From CAWGMT01 sp963823675 (GTDB lineage Bacteria; Planctomycetota; Planctomycetia; Isosphaerales; Isosphaeraceae), in the NCBI GenBank assembly GCA_963823675.1, contig CAWGMT010000015.1:310001-374000 (forward strand): 64,000 nt of DNA, in the 5' to 3' direction. Below, one piece after another: positions 8,885 through 18,818 of this stretch (within the stretch, counting starts at the first letter, position 1; each line of letters starts with the position of its first letter). The position numbers were made by a program, and so were the translations under genes. The notes beneath the pieces were generated by a model. It was not told the origin of the DNA and did no database searches. It was given only the letters and a program-made list of their open reading frames with translations.

Positions 8885-11800
8885 ATGTCGATCAAATCCC
8901 GGGATTCTCTGCTTGCCAATTCGTGGCGATCTCTCGTTGGCCATGGCCGCCGCCGGCCCGCCCGGAGGAAGCAGCTCGCCCGACTGCACCTGGAGCGCCT
9001 CGAGGATCGGCTCGCCCCGGCGGGCTGGACCATAACCGGCAGCTTGAACACCGCCCGCGATTATGCGACCTCGACGCTGTTGAACAACGGCCAGGTCCTC
9101 GTGGCTGGTGGTTATAACGGCTCTGCCTATCTGTCGAGCGCCGAGCAGTTCAACCCAGCGACAGGTACCTGGTCCAACACCGGTAGCATGAGCAGCACTC
9201 GTGCGTACGATACGGCGACGCTGCTGCCCAACGGCCAGGTATTGGTGGCCGGCGGCTACAATGGCTCCTATTTATCGTCTGCCCAGCTCTTCAACCCAAC
9301 GACCGGCACGTGGTCCACGACGGCGAGCTTGAGTACCGCAAGCGAAGATGCGACCGCGACGCTTCTGAACAACGGACTGGTGCTCGTCGCGGGCGGTTAT
9401 AACGGCAGTTACCTATCGAGCGCCCAACTGTACAACCCGGCGACCAATAGCTGGTCCACGGCCGGCAGCCTGAACACCGCCCGCGCCTACGCCACCGCGA
9501 CCCTGCTGCCCAGCGGCCAAGTTCTCCTTGCTGGTGGCTACAATGGTTCTTACCTATCCAGTTGCGAACTGTACAACCCAGCGACCAACTCCTGGTCAAC
9601 TACCGGCAGTTTCACGACCGGCCGGGATTTCGACACGGCAACACTGCTGAACAATGGCCTGGTACTCCTCGCGGGTGGCTACAACGGCAGCGCACTCGCC
9701 AGTGCGGCGCTATACAACCCGGGTACCGGTACCTGGTCCAACACCGGCAGTTTGAACACGGCCCGGGATCTCTTCACGTTGACGCTTCTCCCCAACGGCC
9801 AGGTTCTGGCCGTTGGCGGTTACAACGGAGCCATTGGCGCCAATTTGGCCAGTGCCGAATTGTTCAATCCGACAGCCGACACCTGGTCTCTCACCGCCAG
9901 CTTGAACACGGCCCGTCACGCACAAACGACCACGCTTTTGATTAACGGCCAGGTCCTCGCCGCCGGAGGGATCGGCGGAAGCGGCTATCTCGCCAGTTCT
10001 GAGTCCTATGCGGCACCGACCCTGTCCTCGATCGCCGTGACGCCCGCCAGCCCGAGCGTCGCCAAGGGTCTGACTCAGCAATTCACGGCCACGGGCACCT
10101 ATTCCGACGGCTCGACGCAGAACATCACCTCGCAGGTGACGTGGGCGTCGGCGACCACCGCGGTGGCGACCATCGCGGCCACCACCGGACTGGCCACGGG
10201 CGTCGCAACGGGAACCACGTCCATCACCGCGTCGCTCTCGGGGGTCACGTCCAGCGCGGATACACTCACGGTAACGGCGGCGGTCTTGCAATCGATCGCC
10301 GTGACGCCCGCTAGCCCGAGCGTCGCCAAGGGTCTGACCCAGCAATTCACGGCCACGGGCACCTATTCCGACGGCTCGACGCAGAACCTCACGTCGCAGG
10401 TGACGTGGGTGTCGGCAACCCCCGCCGTGGCGACCATCGCGGCCACCACCGGACTGGCCACGGGCGTCGCAACGGGAACCACGTCCATCACCGCGTCGCT
10501 CTCGGGGGTCACGTCCAGCGCGGATACACTCACGGTAACGGCGGCGGTCTTGCAATCGATCGCCGTGACGCCCGCCAGCCCGAGCCTCACCAAGGGTCTG
10601 ACCCAGCAATTCACGGCCACGGGCACCTATTCCGACGGCTCGACGCAGAACATCACCTCGCAGGTGACGTGGGCGTCGGCGACCCCCGCGGTGGCGACCA
10701 TCGCGGCCACCACCGGACTGGCCACGGGCGTCGCAACGGGAACCACGTCCATCACCGCGTCGCTCGCGGGGGTCACGTCCAGCGCCGATACACTCACGGT
10801 AACGGCGGCGGTCTTGCAATCGATCGCCGTGACGCCCGCCAGCCCGAGCGTCGCCAAGGGTCTGACCCAGCAATTCACGGCCACGGGTACCTATTCCGAC
10901 GGCTCGACGCAGAACATCACCTCGCAGGTGACGTGGGCGTCGGCGACCCCCGCGGCGGCGACCATCGCGGCCACCACCGGACTGGCAACGGGAGTCGCAA
11001 CGGGAACCGCGTCCATCACCGCGTCGCTCGCGGGGGTCACGTCCAGCGCGGATACACTCACGGTAACGGCGGCGGTCTTGCGATCGATCGCCGTGACGCC
11101 CGCCAGCCCGAGCGTCGCCAAGGGTCTGACCCAGCAGTTTGCAGCCACGGGAACGTATTCCGACGGCTCGACGCAGAACCTCACGTCGCAGGTGACGTGG
11201 GCGTCGGCGACCCCCGCCGTGGCGACCATCGCGGCCACCACCGGACTGGCCACGGGCGTCGCAACGGGAACCACGTCCATCACCGCGTCGCTCTCGGGGG
11301 TCACGTCCAGCGCGGATACACTCACGGTAACGGCGGCGGTCGTGCAATCGATCGCCGTGACGCCCGCTAGCCCGAGCGTCGCCAAGGGTCTGACCCAGCA
11401 ATTCACGGCCACGGGCACCTATTCCGACGGCTCGACGCAGAACCTCACGTCGCAGGTGACGTGGGTGTCGGCAACCCCCGCGGTGGCGACCATCGCGGCC
11501 ACCACCGGACTGGCCACGGGCGTCGCAACGGGAACCACGTCCATCACCGCGTCGCTCTCGGGGGTCACGTCCAGCGCGGATACACTCACGGTAACGGCGG
11601 CGGTCTTGCAATCGATCGCCGTGACGCCCGCTAGCCCGAGCGTCGCCAAGGGTCTGACCCAGCAATTCACGGCCACGGGCACCTATTCCGACGGCTCGAC
11701 GCAGAACATCACCTCGCAGGTGACGTGGGCGTCGGCGACGCCGACGGTCGCGACCATCACGGCCGCAGGCCTGGCCACGGGTTTGGCTTCGGGCACGTCG

Positions 11801-14800
11801 TCGATCACGGCTTCTCTGGGCAGTGTGACGTCCGCGCCCGGGGACGTCCTGACGGTGACATCCATCATCGCGACGTTCTCGGATCTTGGAACCTCGCTGA
11901 CGGCGGTCCTGGGGACAAGCCAGACCGCCACGATTACCGCCCTCCCGTCGAGCTATACACTAACCCTCGCGAGCGGCACCTGGAGCGGTACGAACGACGC
12001 CAACGTTACCGGCAACGGGACGGCTACGCTCACAGTGACCGCCGCCGGCCTTGCGGCTTTCACGAATCTGATTCAGGTGACCGACTCGGGAACGAATGCG
12101 AACGCCGCCGTCACATTCGCCGACAGCGGCACGAACACTTACTCGAATAACGTGTCGATCGCGCTGTCAAACGCCACGGCAGGCGCGATCACGTTCAACG
12201 GCTCAACCAGCTTCACGGGATCGAACTCGCTCTCGGCCTCGACCACCGAGAACATCGTCGTCAATTCCGGAGCCAGCGTTTCCACGGTCAACGGCAACCT
12301 CACGCTGAGCGGCAACCAGGCCGGGACGAACACGGTCGCAAACTTCACCGGCGTAACTGACTTCGGTTTGATCACCGGTACGGGCGCCGGCGTGGTGACC
12401 GTGACCGGCCAGGGTAGCGGAAATGGTGGTGGAGTCGAGCTTATCACCGCTGGCACCGTCATGGGCGGAACGGGCGCCGTGATCGTCACGGGCACGGGGG
12501 GATCCGGAAGCGGTCAAACGAACCGAGGCGTCTTACTCTATTCGGCGGGGTCAAAGATCAGCTCGCTCGGCGGCGATGTGACCGTGATCGGCACGGGAGG
12601 CGGCTCGGGAGCCGGTTCCTACGAGATCGGTGTCTCGGTCCTGGGTGGCCAGATCACCTCGGGGGGCACCGGCAATGTCACGGTCGTTGGCACGGGGGGA
12701 GTGGGTAGCTCGGGCGACAACTGGGGCGTCGAGGACGGGGCTTCAACGATCGGCTCGGGTGGTACCGGCACAACTCAGATCAAGGGGACCGGCGGGACCG
12801 GCGCTGATGGAGAGGGCGTACGGATCGAGACTGGGACAACGCTCACCTCCGGCGGCGGCAGCGTGCAGGTCACGGGGGTTGAAGGCGCTGGAGGGAGCGG
12901 CGCTGCGATCGTTATCCAACCCTCAAGTACGATCTCGACGGCCGCCAACGGCGGTAATCTGACGCTGATCGGCAACAGCATGAGCTTCGGCACCACCGCG
13001 ACGATAAGCGCCGGCAGTTCCAGCAACGTCACGCTCAAGCCGTTCACCGCCGGAGTCGGGATCAACCTGGGCGGGACGGCCGTCACGATCGGCGGTCCCC
13101 TCACTCTCTCCAATGCGACCCTCGCCCAGATCAACGCCGGCACGGTCAACCTCGGTGACGTTAACACCGGTGCCTTGACCATCAGCGCGCCGATCACGCC
13201 TGGCAACAACCTTTCCTTGACGACCGCCGCGGGGATCGCGGTGAATCAATCGGTCACGATGGCAGCGAACAAGAGCCTTACGGCAAATGCGACTGGCGCA
13301 ATCAATCTGTCGAGCAGCACGAGCGTGACCACAACGGGTGTGGGGGCGATTTCACTGACAACCGCCAACAACATCTCGGTGGCGAGCGGATCGACCGTCT
13401 CCACGGTCAACGGCAACCTCACATTGAGCGGCAACCAGGCCGGGACGAACACGATCGGAAACCTTTTTGGTGTGAGTGATTCCGGTTTGATCACGAGCAC
13501 CGGAACCGGCCTGGTGAGCATCACCGGCGTCGGCGTCGGAAACCTGTCGGGCGTCGCGATTCTTTCGCCCGGTGCCATCGTCGGCGGCACGGGCGGCACG
13601 GTGGTCACAGGCACGGGGGCGGTCGCCGGTACAGCCAACTTTGACTGCGGTGTCGTGGTTACAGGCAGTATCAGCGCACTCGGCGCGGGCAGCGTAACCG
13701 TAACCGGGACAGGCGGAGCCGGACGTGGAGCTGAAAACTATGGCGTCGAGGTCTATGGTACCGGCGCGACTATCGGCTCGAGCGGCGGAAATGTGACCGT
13801 CACCGGCCAGGGAGGCTCGGGAGCCGGCAACTATGAGTACGGCGTTGCGTTGTTTTCAGTCATCACCGCGGGCGGTGCCGGCAGCGTCACCGTGACCGGA
13901 ACCGGTGGAGCCGGGAGCGGAGGCTCAAACGCTGGCGTCGATCTCGGTGGTACCGGCGCGACCATCGGCTCAAGCGGCGGAGCTGTGAACGTCACCGGGC
14001 AAGGGGGCACGGCCGGTGCAACCAACGATGGCGTCGATCTCTTCCCAGGGAGTACGATCACGGCCGGCGGCAGCGGCACGGTCACAGTTCAGGGTAACGG
14101 CGGCACTCTCGCCTCAAGCAGCGGGTGCGGTATCTACCTTACCGGCACGATCACGTCCAGCGGCGGCAACGTCTCGATCAATGGCATTGCCTCCGGCTCC
14201 GACTACGGCGTTTGGGTCAACTCGGGAGGGAGCGTCACGGCGGGCGGCAATGGCGCGGTTGCTGTCGAGGGCATCGGCGGCTTGGGCTCTGGGTCGAATA
14301 ACTATGGTGTCTTTGTCACCGGCGCGAATTCGACGCTCACCTCCGGCGGCGGCAACGTGCAGGTCACGGGGGTTGAAGGCGCTGGACCCGCGGGCACCGC
14401 GATCGTCATCCAAAGCTCCGGTGCGATCACCACTGCCGCCAACGGGGGCAACGTGACGCTGATCGGCAACAGCATGAGTTTCGACACCACCGCGACAATA
14501 AGCGCCGCCAGTTCCCGCAACGTCACGCTCAAGCCGTTCACCGCCGGTGTCGGGATCAACCTGGGCAAGACGGCCGTCACGATCGGCGGTCCCCTCAATC
14601 TCTCCAATGCGACCCTCGCCCAAATCAACGCCGGCACGGTCAACATCGGCGACGCCAACAGCGGAATCCTAACCTTAAGCAACACGTTCGCGGGGTTGCC
14701 CAACAACACAGCATTCAATTTTCACGGTAATCAAGTGCGCCTCTTTTACAATTCTACCACCGCAATCCTGATTTCCGTGAACCTGGTAAACATTTGGAAT

Positions 14801-16423
14801 CCCGCACCCACTAACAACTTGTATAATAACGTTGGTGCTACGGCGACGCTGCTGCCCAGCGGCCTGATGCTCGTGGCCGGCGGTCATAATGGAAGTGCCT
14901 ACCTGTCCAGTGCGCAGTTGTACAACCCGTTGACCAACGTCTGGTCTATTACCGGCAGCTTGAACACCCCCCGCTCCGATGCCACGGCGACGCTGCTGCC
15001 CAACGGCCAAGTGCTCGTCGCCGGCGGTTATAATGGCAGCTATCTGTCCAGTGCGGAGCTGTACAACCCGGCAACCGGTATCTGGTCTGTCACCGGCAGC
15101 CTAAACTTTGGACGCGACCATGCCACGGCGACGCTGCTGCCCAACGGCCAAGTGCTCGTCGCGGGCGGCTATAATGGAAGCGGCTATCTGTCCAGTGCGG
15201 AGCTGTACAACCCGGCAACTGGCCAATGGTCCTTTGGCCCCCGCGAAAATGCGATGGTGACGGTGCTACCTAACGGCCTGGTGCTCGTCGCCGGCGGTTA
15301 TAATGGCAGCGCCTATCTGTCCAGTGCGGAGCTGTACAACCCCGCGACCGGCGTCTGGTCTGCTACCGGCAGCTTGAACACGCCCCGCGAACTTGCCACG
15401 GCGACGCTGCTGCCCAACGGTCAGGTGCTCGTCGCCGGCGGTTATAATGGCAGCTATCTGTCCAGTGCGGAGCTGTACAACCCGGCGACCGGTACCTGGT
15501 CTGTCACCGGCAGCTTGAACACGCCCCGCGACCTTGCCACGGCGACGCTGCTGCCCGACGGTCAGGTGCTCGTCGCCGGCGGTTATGGACTGTTGGGCGG
15601 CGCCAGTAATGTTACAACCTCTTGGTCCAGTGCGGAGCTGTACAACCCGGCGACCGGTATCTGGTCTGTCACCGGCAGCTTGAGCACCCCCCGCAGCAAT
15701 GCCACGGCGACGCTGCTGCCCAACGGTCAGGTGCTCGTCGCCGGCGGTTATTATGGCGTCTCTCTGTCTAGTGCGGAGCTGTACAACCCGGCGACTGGCG
15801 TCTGGTCTGTCAGCGGCAGCTTGGCCGTCCCCCGCTACGACGCCACGGCGACGCTGCTGGCCAACGGCCTGGTCCTCGTCGCCGGCGGTTATAGCAGCTA
15901 TAATGGCAGTTCCCAACGGTCGAGTGCGGAGTTGTACAACCCGGTGACCGGCGCCTGGTCTGTCACGGGCACCTTGAACTTTGCCCGCGACCTCGCCACG
16001 GCGACGCTCCTGGCCAACGGCCAGGTCCTCGTCGCCGGCGGCAATAATGGCAGCGCCTGTCTGTCCAGTGCCGAGTTGTACAACCCGACGACCGGCGCCT
16101 GGTCTGTCACTGGAAGCTTGAACACACCCCGCGACCATGCCACGGCGACGCTGCTGCCCAACGGTCAGGTTTTCGTCGCCGGCGGTTATAATGTTAATGG
16201 CAGCGTCTTTCTGTCCAATGCGGAGCTGTATAACCCGGCAACCGGCCTCTGGTCCGCCACCAACTGGGGGGTCGCCAGCTTGAACACTCCCCGCGACGAC
16301 GCCACGACTACACTGCTGCCCAACGGCCAAGTGCTCGTCGCGGGCGGTTATAATGGAAGCGGCTATCTGTCCAGTGCGGAGCAGTACAACCCGGCGACCG
16401 GCCTCTGGTCCGCCACCAACTAA
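8885..16423 (+). CDS. Giant kelch/Big_2 surface protein, first part up to an in-frame TAA
   Basis: The ATG at 8885 (GAGG 8 bases before) opens 2,512 codons. Residues 34-46 (LHLERLEDRLAPA) are the planctomycete extracellular-protein motif. Residues about 48-375 hold seven kelch repeats of 47-49 residues (TATLLPNGQVLVAGGYNGS, LSSAELYNP, W). Residues about 381-996 hold seven near-identical 88-residue Big_2 domains. About 997-1960 is a beta-helix/haemagglutinin-like region rich in GTGGAGSG turns, with a large internal duplication. Kelch repeats resume at about nt 14830, and eleven are complete before TAA at 16421-16423. Reading continues in the same frame after the stop, so this and the next entry are almost certainly one gene. 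Repeated propellers and Ig-like domains suit adhesion or scaffolding at the cell surface. No classical Sec signal is obvious. Catalysis of galactose-oxidase type is not supported. Confidence 0.9.
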   Translation: MSIKSRDSLLANSWRSLVGHGRRRPARRKQLARLHLERLEDRLAPAGWTITGSLNTARDYATSTLLNNGQVLVAGGYNGSAYLSSAEQFNPATGTWSNTGSMSSTRAYDTATLLPNGQVLVAGGYNGSYLSSAQLFNPTTGTWSTTASLSTASEDATATLLNNGLVLVAGGYNGSYLSSAQLYNPATNSWSTAGSLNTARAYATATLLPSGQVLLAGGYNGSYLSSCELYNPATNSWSTTGSFTTGRDFDTATLLNNGLVLLAGGYNGSALASAALYNPGTGTWSNTGSLNTARDLFTLTLLPNGQVLAVGGYNGAIGANLASAELFNPTADTWSLTASLNTARHAQTTTLLINGQVLAAGGIGGSGYLASSESYAAPTLSSIAVTPASPSVAKGLTQQFTATGTYSDGSTQNITSQVTWASATTAVATIAATTGLATGVATGTTSITASLSGVTSSADTLTVTAAVLQSIAVTPASPSVAKGLTQQFTATGTYSDGSTQNLTSQVTWVSATPAVATIAATTGLATGVATGTTSITASLSGVTSSADTLTVTAAVLQSIAVTPASPSLTKGLTQQFTATGTYSDGSTQNITSQVTWASATPAVATIAATTGLATGVATGTTSITASLAGVTSSADTLTVTAAVLQSIAVTPASPSVAKGLTQQFTATGTYSDGSTQNITSQVTWASATPAAATIAATTGLATGVATGTASITASLAGVTSSADTLTVTAAVLRSIAVTPASPSVAKGLTQQFAATGTYSDGSTQNLTSQVTWASATPAVATIAATTGLATGVATGTTSITASLSGVTSSADTLTVTAAVVQSIAVTPASPSVAKGLTQQFTATGTYSDGSTQNLTSQVTWVSATPAVATIAATTGLATGVATGTTSITASLSGVTSSADTLTVTAAVLQSIAVTPASPSVAKGLTQQFTATGTYSDGSTQNITSQVTWASATPTVATITAAGLATGLASGTSSITASLGSVTSAPGDVLTVTSIIATFSDLGTSLTAVLGTSQTATITALPSSYTLTLASGTWSGTNDANVTGNGTATLTVTAAGLAAFTNLIQVTDSGTNANAAVTFADSGTNTYSNNVSIALSNATAGAITFNGSTSFTGSNSLSASTTENIVVNSGASVSTVNGNLTLSGNQAGTNTVANFTGVTDFGLITGTGAGVVTVTGQGSGNGGGVELITAGTVMGGTGAVIVTGTGGSGSGQTNRGVLLYSAGSKISSLGGDVTVIGTGGGSGAGSYEIGVSVLGGQITSGGTGNVTVVGTGGVGSSGDNWGVEDGASTIGSGGTGTTQIKGTGGTGADGEGVRIETGTTLTSGGGSVQVTGVEGAGGSGAAIVIQPSSTISTAANGGNLTLIGNSMSFGTTATISAGSSSNVTLKPFTAGVGINLGGTAVTIGGPLTLSNATLAQINAGTVNLGDVNTGALTISAPITPGNNLSLTTAAGIAVNQSVTMAANKSLTANATGAINLSSSTSVTTTGVGAISLTTANNISVASGSTVSTVNGNLTLSGNQAGTNTIGNLFGVSDSGLITSTGTGLVSITGVGVGNLSGVAILSPGAIVGGTGGTVVTGTGAVAGTANFDCGVVVTGSISALGAGSVTVTGTGGAGRGAENYGVEVYGTGATIGSSGGNVTVTGQGGSGAGNYEYGVALFSVITAGGAGSVTVTGTGGAGSGGSNAGVDLGGTGATIGSSGGAVNVTGQGGTAGATNDGVDLFPGSTITAGGSGTVTVQGNGGTLASSSGCGIYLTGTITSSGGNVSINGIASGSDYGVWVNSGGSVTAGGNGAVAVEGIGGLGSGSNNYGVFVTGANSTLTSGGGNVQVTGVEGAGPAGTAIVIQSSGAITTAANGGNVTLIGNSMSFDTTATISAASSRNVTLKPFTAGVGINLGKTAVTIGGPLNLSNATLAQINAGTVNIGDANSGILTLSNTFAGLPNNTAFNFHGNQVRLFYNSTTAILISVNLVNIWNPAPTNNLYNNVGATATLLPSGLMLVAGGHNGSAYLSSAQLYNPLTNVWSITGSLNTPRSDATATLLPNGQVLVAGGYNGSYLSSAELYNPATGIWSVTGSLNFGRDHATATLLPNGQVLVAGGYNGSGYLSSAELYNPATGQWSFGPRENAMVTVLPNGLVLVAGGYNGSAYLSSAELYNPATGVWSATGSLNTPRELATATLLPNGQVLVAGGYNGSYLSSAELYNPATGTWSVTGSLNTPRDLATATLLPDGQVLVAGGYGLLGGASNVTTSWSSAELYNPATGIWSVTGSLSTPRSNATATLLPNGQVLVAGGYYGVSLSSAELYNPATGVWSVSGSLAVPRYDATATLLANGLVLVAGGYSSYNGSSQRSSAELYNPVTGAWSVTGTLNFARDLATATLLANGQVLVAGGNNGSACLSSAELYNPTTGAWSVTGSLNTPRDHATATLLPNGQVFVAGGYNVNGSVFLSNAELYNPATGLWSATNWGVASLNTPRDDATTTLLPNGQVLVAGGYNGSGYLSSAEQYNPATGLWSATN
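10027..11874 (+). repeat. Seven tandem 264-bp repeats encoding Big_2 domains
   Basis: The string ATCGATCGCCGTGACGCC (or a one-base variant) recurs at 10291, 10555, 10819, 11083, 11347 and 11611, exactly 264 bases apart, with a first diverged copy near 10027. Each unit codes 88 residues. Units differ at only a few positions, which points to recent amplification or gene conversion. The array stays in frame throughout. The last unit is the most diverged. Confidence 0.95.
12251..14700 (+). repeat. Two long direct copies within the beta-helix-like region
   Basis: The string TCCACGGTCAACGGCAACCT occurs at 12281 and 13400 (1,119 apart). A second shared segment, starting GTCACGCTCAAG, occurs at 13028 and 14522 (1,494 apart). 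The region is therefore an ancient duplication in which the second copy gained about 375 bases of extra glycine-rich turns. All changes keep frame. Confidence 0.8.
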
Positions 16424-18818
16424 GGGGTCGCCAGCTTGAACACTCCCCGCGACGACGCCACGACTACACTGCTGCCCAACGGTCAAGTGCTCGTCGCGGG
16501 CGGTTATAATGGAAGCGGCTTTCTGTCCAGTGCGGAGCTGTACAACCCGGCAACCGGTATCTGGTCTGTCACCGGCACCTTGAACACCCCCCGCGCCTAT
16601 GCCACGGCGACGCTGCTGCCCAACGGCCAAGTGCTTGTCGCGGGCGGATATAATGCAAGCGACTATCTGTCCAGTGCGGAGCTGTACAACCCGGCAACCG
16701 GTATCTGGTCAGTCACCGGCAGCTTGAACACTCCCCGCTACGATGCCACGGCAACACTGCTGCCCAACGGCCTAGTGCTCGTCGCGGGCGGTTATTTGGG
16801 CGGCGATCTGACCAGTGCGGAGCTGTACAACCCCGCGACCGGCGTCTGGTCTACTACCGGCAGCCTAAACTTTGGACGCTACGACGCCACGGCGACGCTG
16901 CTGCCGAACGGCCAAGTGCTCGTCGCGAGCGGTTATAATGATTTAAGCGGCTATCTGTCCAGTGCGGAGCTGTACAACCCGGCAACCGGTATCTGGTCTG
17001 TCACCGGCAGATTGAACACGCCCCGCGACCTTGCCACGGCGACGCTGCTGCCCAACGGTCAGGTGCTCGTCGCCGGCGGTTATAATGGGCTAAGCTATCT
17101 GTCCAGTGCGGAGCTGTACAACCCGGCAACCGGTATCTGGTCTGTCACCGGCAGCTTGAACACTTCCCGCGACCATGCCACGGCGACCCTGCTGCCCAAC
17201 GGTCAGGTGCTCCTCGCCGACGGTTATAACGGAAGCTATCTGTCCGGTGCGGAGCTGTACAACCCCGCGACCGGCGTCTGGTCTACTACCGGCAGCCTAA
17301 ACTTTGGACACTACGATGCCACGGCGACGCTGCTGCCCAACGGCCAAGTGCTCGTCGCTGGCGGTGATAATGGAAGCGGCTATCTGTCCAGTGCGGAGCT
17401 GTACAACCCGGCAACCGGCCAATGGTCCTTTGGCCCCCGCGACAATGCGATGGTGACGGTGCTACCCAACGGCCTGGTGCTCGTCGCCGGCGGTTATAAT
17501 GGCAGCGCCTATCTGTCCAGTGCGGAGCTGTACAACCCGGCGACCGGCGTCTGGTCTGCTACCGGCAGCTTGAACACACCCCGCTACGATGCCACGGCGA
17601 CGCTGCTGCCCAACGGTCAGGTGCTCGTCGCCGACGGTTATAATTACAGCTATCTCTCCAGTGCGGAGCTGTACAACCCCGCGACCGGCGTGTGGTCTGT
17701 CACCGGCAGCTTGAACACACCCCGCGACCAAGCTACGGCAACGCTGCTGCCCAACGGCCTGGTGCTCGTCGCCGGCGGTTATAATGGAAGCTATCTGTCC
17801 AGTCCGGAGCTGTACAACCCGGCGACCGGCGAATGGGACAATGGCTTCTTGAGCCCCCGCGACCTTGCCACGGCGACGCTGCTGGCCAGCGGACTGGTGC
17901 TCGTCGCCGGCGGTTATGATGGAAGCGGCTATCTGTCCAGTGCAGTACTGTACAATCCGGCGACCGGCGTTTGGTTGCCCACGGGCAGCCTGAACACCCC
18001 CCGCGACCTTGCCACGGCGACGCTGCTGCCCAGCGGACTGGTGCTCGTCGCCGGCGGTAATAATGGATATTTCGCTCAGTCCAGTGCGGAGTTGTACAAC
18101 CCGGCGACCGGCGTCTGGTCCTACACCGGCAGCCTGAACACCCCCCGCTACGATGCCACGGCCACGCTGCTGCCCAACGGTCAGGTCCTCGTCGCGGGCG
18201 GCTATAATGGAGGCCTCTGGCTGTCCAATGCGGAGTTGTACAACCCCGCGACGGGCGTCTGGTCCGCGACCGGCGCCCTGAACACCCCCCGCGATGGTGA
18301 CACGGCGACGCTGTTGCCCAACGGCCTGGTCCTCGTCGCCGGCGGTAATAATGGATATTTCGCTCAGGCCAGTGCGGAGTTGTACAACCCGGCGACCGGC
18401 GTCTGGTCCTACACCGGCAGCCTGAACACCCCCCGCTACGATGCCACGGCCACGCTGCTGCCCAACGGCCTGGTGCTCGTCGCCGGCGGCTATAATGGAA
18501 GCTTCTGGCTGTCCAATGCGGAGTTGTACAACCCCGCGACGGGCGTCTGGTCTCTCACCGGCAGCCTGAACGTCCCCCGCGACCTCGCCACGGCGACGCT
18601 GCTGCCCAACGGCCAGGTCCTCGTCACCGGCGGTTTTAATAATTCAAGCGGCCAACTGTCCAGCGCGGAGTTGTACAACCCCGCGACCGGCGTGTGGTCT
18701 CTCACCAGCAGCTTGAACACTGCCCGCGACCATGCCACGGCGACGCTGCTGCCCAACGGTCAGGTGCTCGTCGTCGGCGGTTTTAATGGAAGCAGCTATC
18801 TGTCCAATGCTGAGTTGT
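14830..18818 (+). repeat. Kelch repeat block 2, 28 units of about 142 bp
   Basis: I count 28 kelch units here: 11 before the TAA at 16421 and 17 after. Units average about 142 bases (47-48 residues) and share TLLPNGQVLVAGGYNGS and LSSAELYNPATG. Twenty-eight equals four seven-bladed propellers. The units flanking the stop are a 156-bp near-exact duplication. Confidence 0.85.
16421..16423 (+). other. In-frame TAA interrupting the giant kelch gene
   Basis: The unit 156 bases upstream has TGG at 16265-16267 in the same context (ACCAACTGGGGGGTCGCC); here it reads ACCAACTAAGGGGTCGCC. Two G-to-A changes convert Trp to stop. The frame is open for 2,512 codons before and over 3,200 after. Confidence 0.9.

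Noticed and set aside
9710..11665. A 651-codon open frame on the minus strand opposite the Big_2 array
   Set aside because: It is the antisense shadow of the 264-bp coding repeats; a repeat whose length is a multiple of three keeps any stop-free frame open. It is Arg/Gly/Asp-rich with no ribosome site.
10027..11874. CRISPR-like regular spacing
   Set aside because: Units are 264 bp, contiguous and coding, without unique spacers.
15266..16630. A 454-codon minus-strand open frame within the kelch block
   Set aside because: Antisense shadow of kelch repeats, same reasoning; composition is low-complexity.
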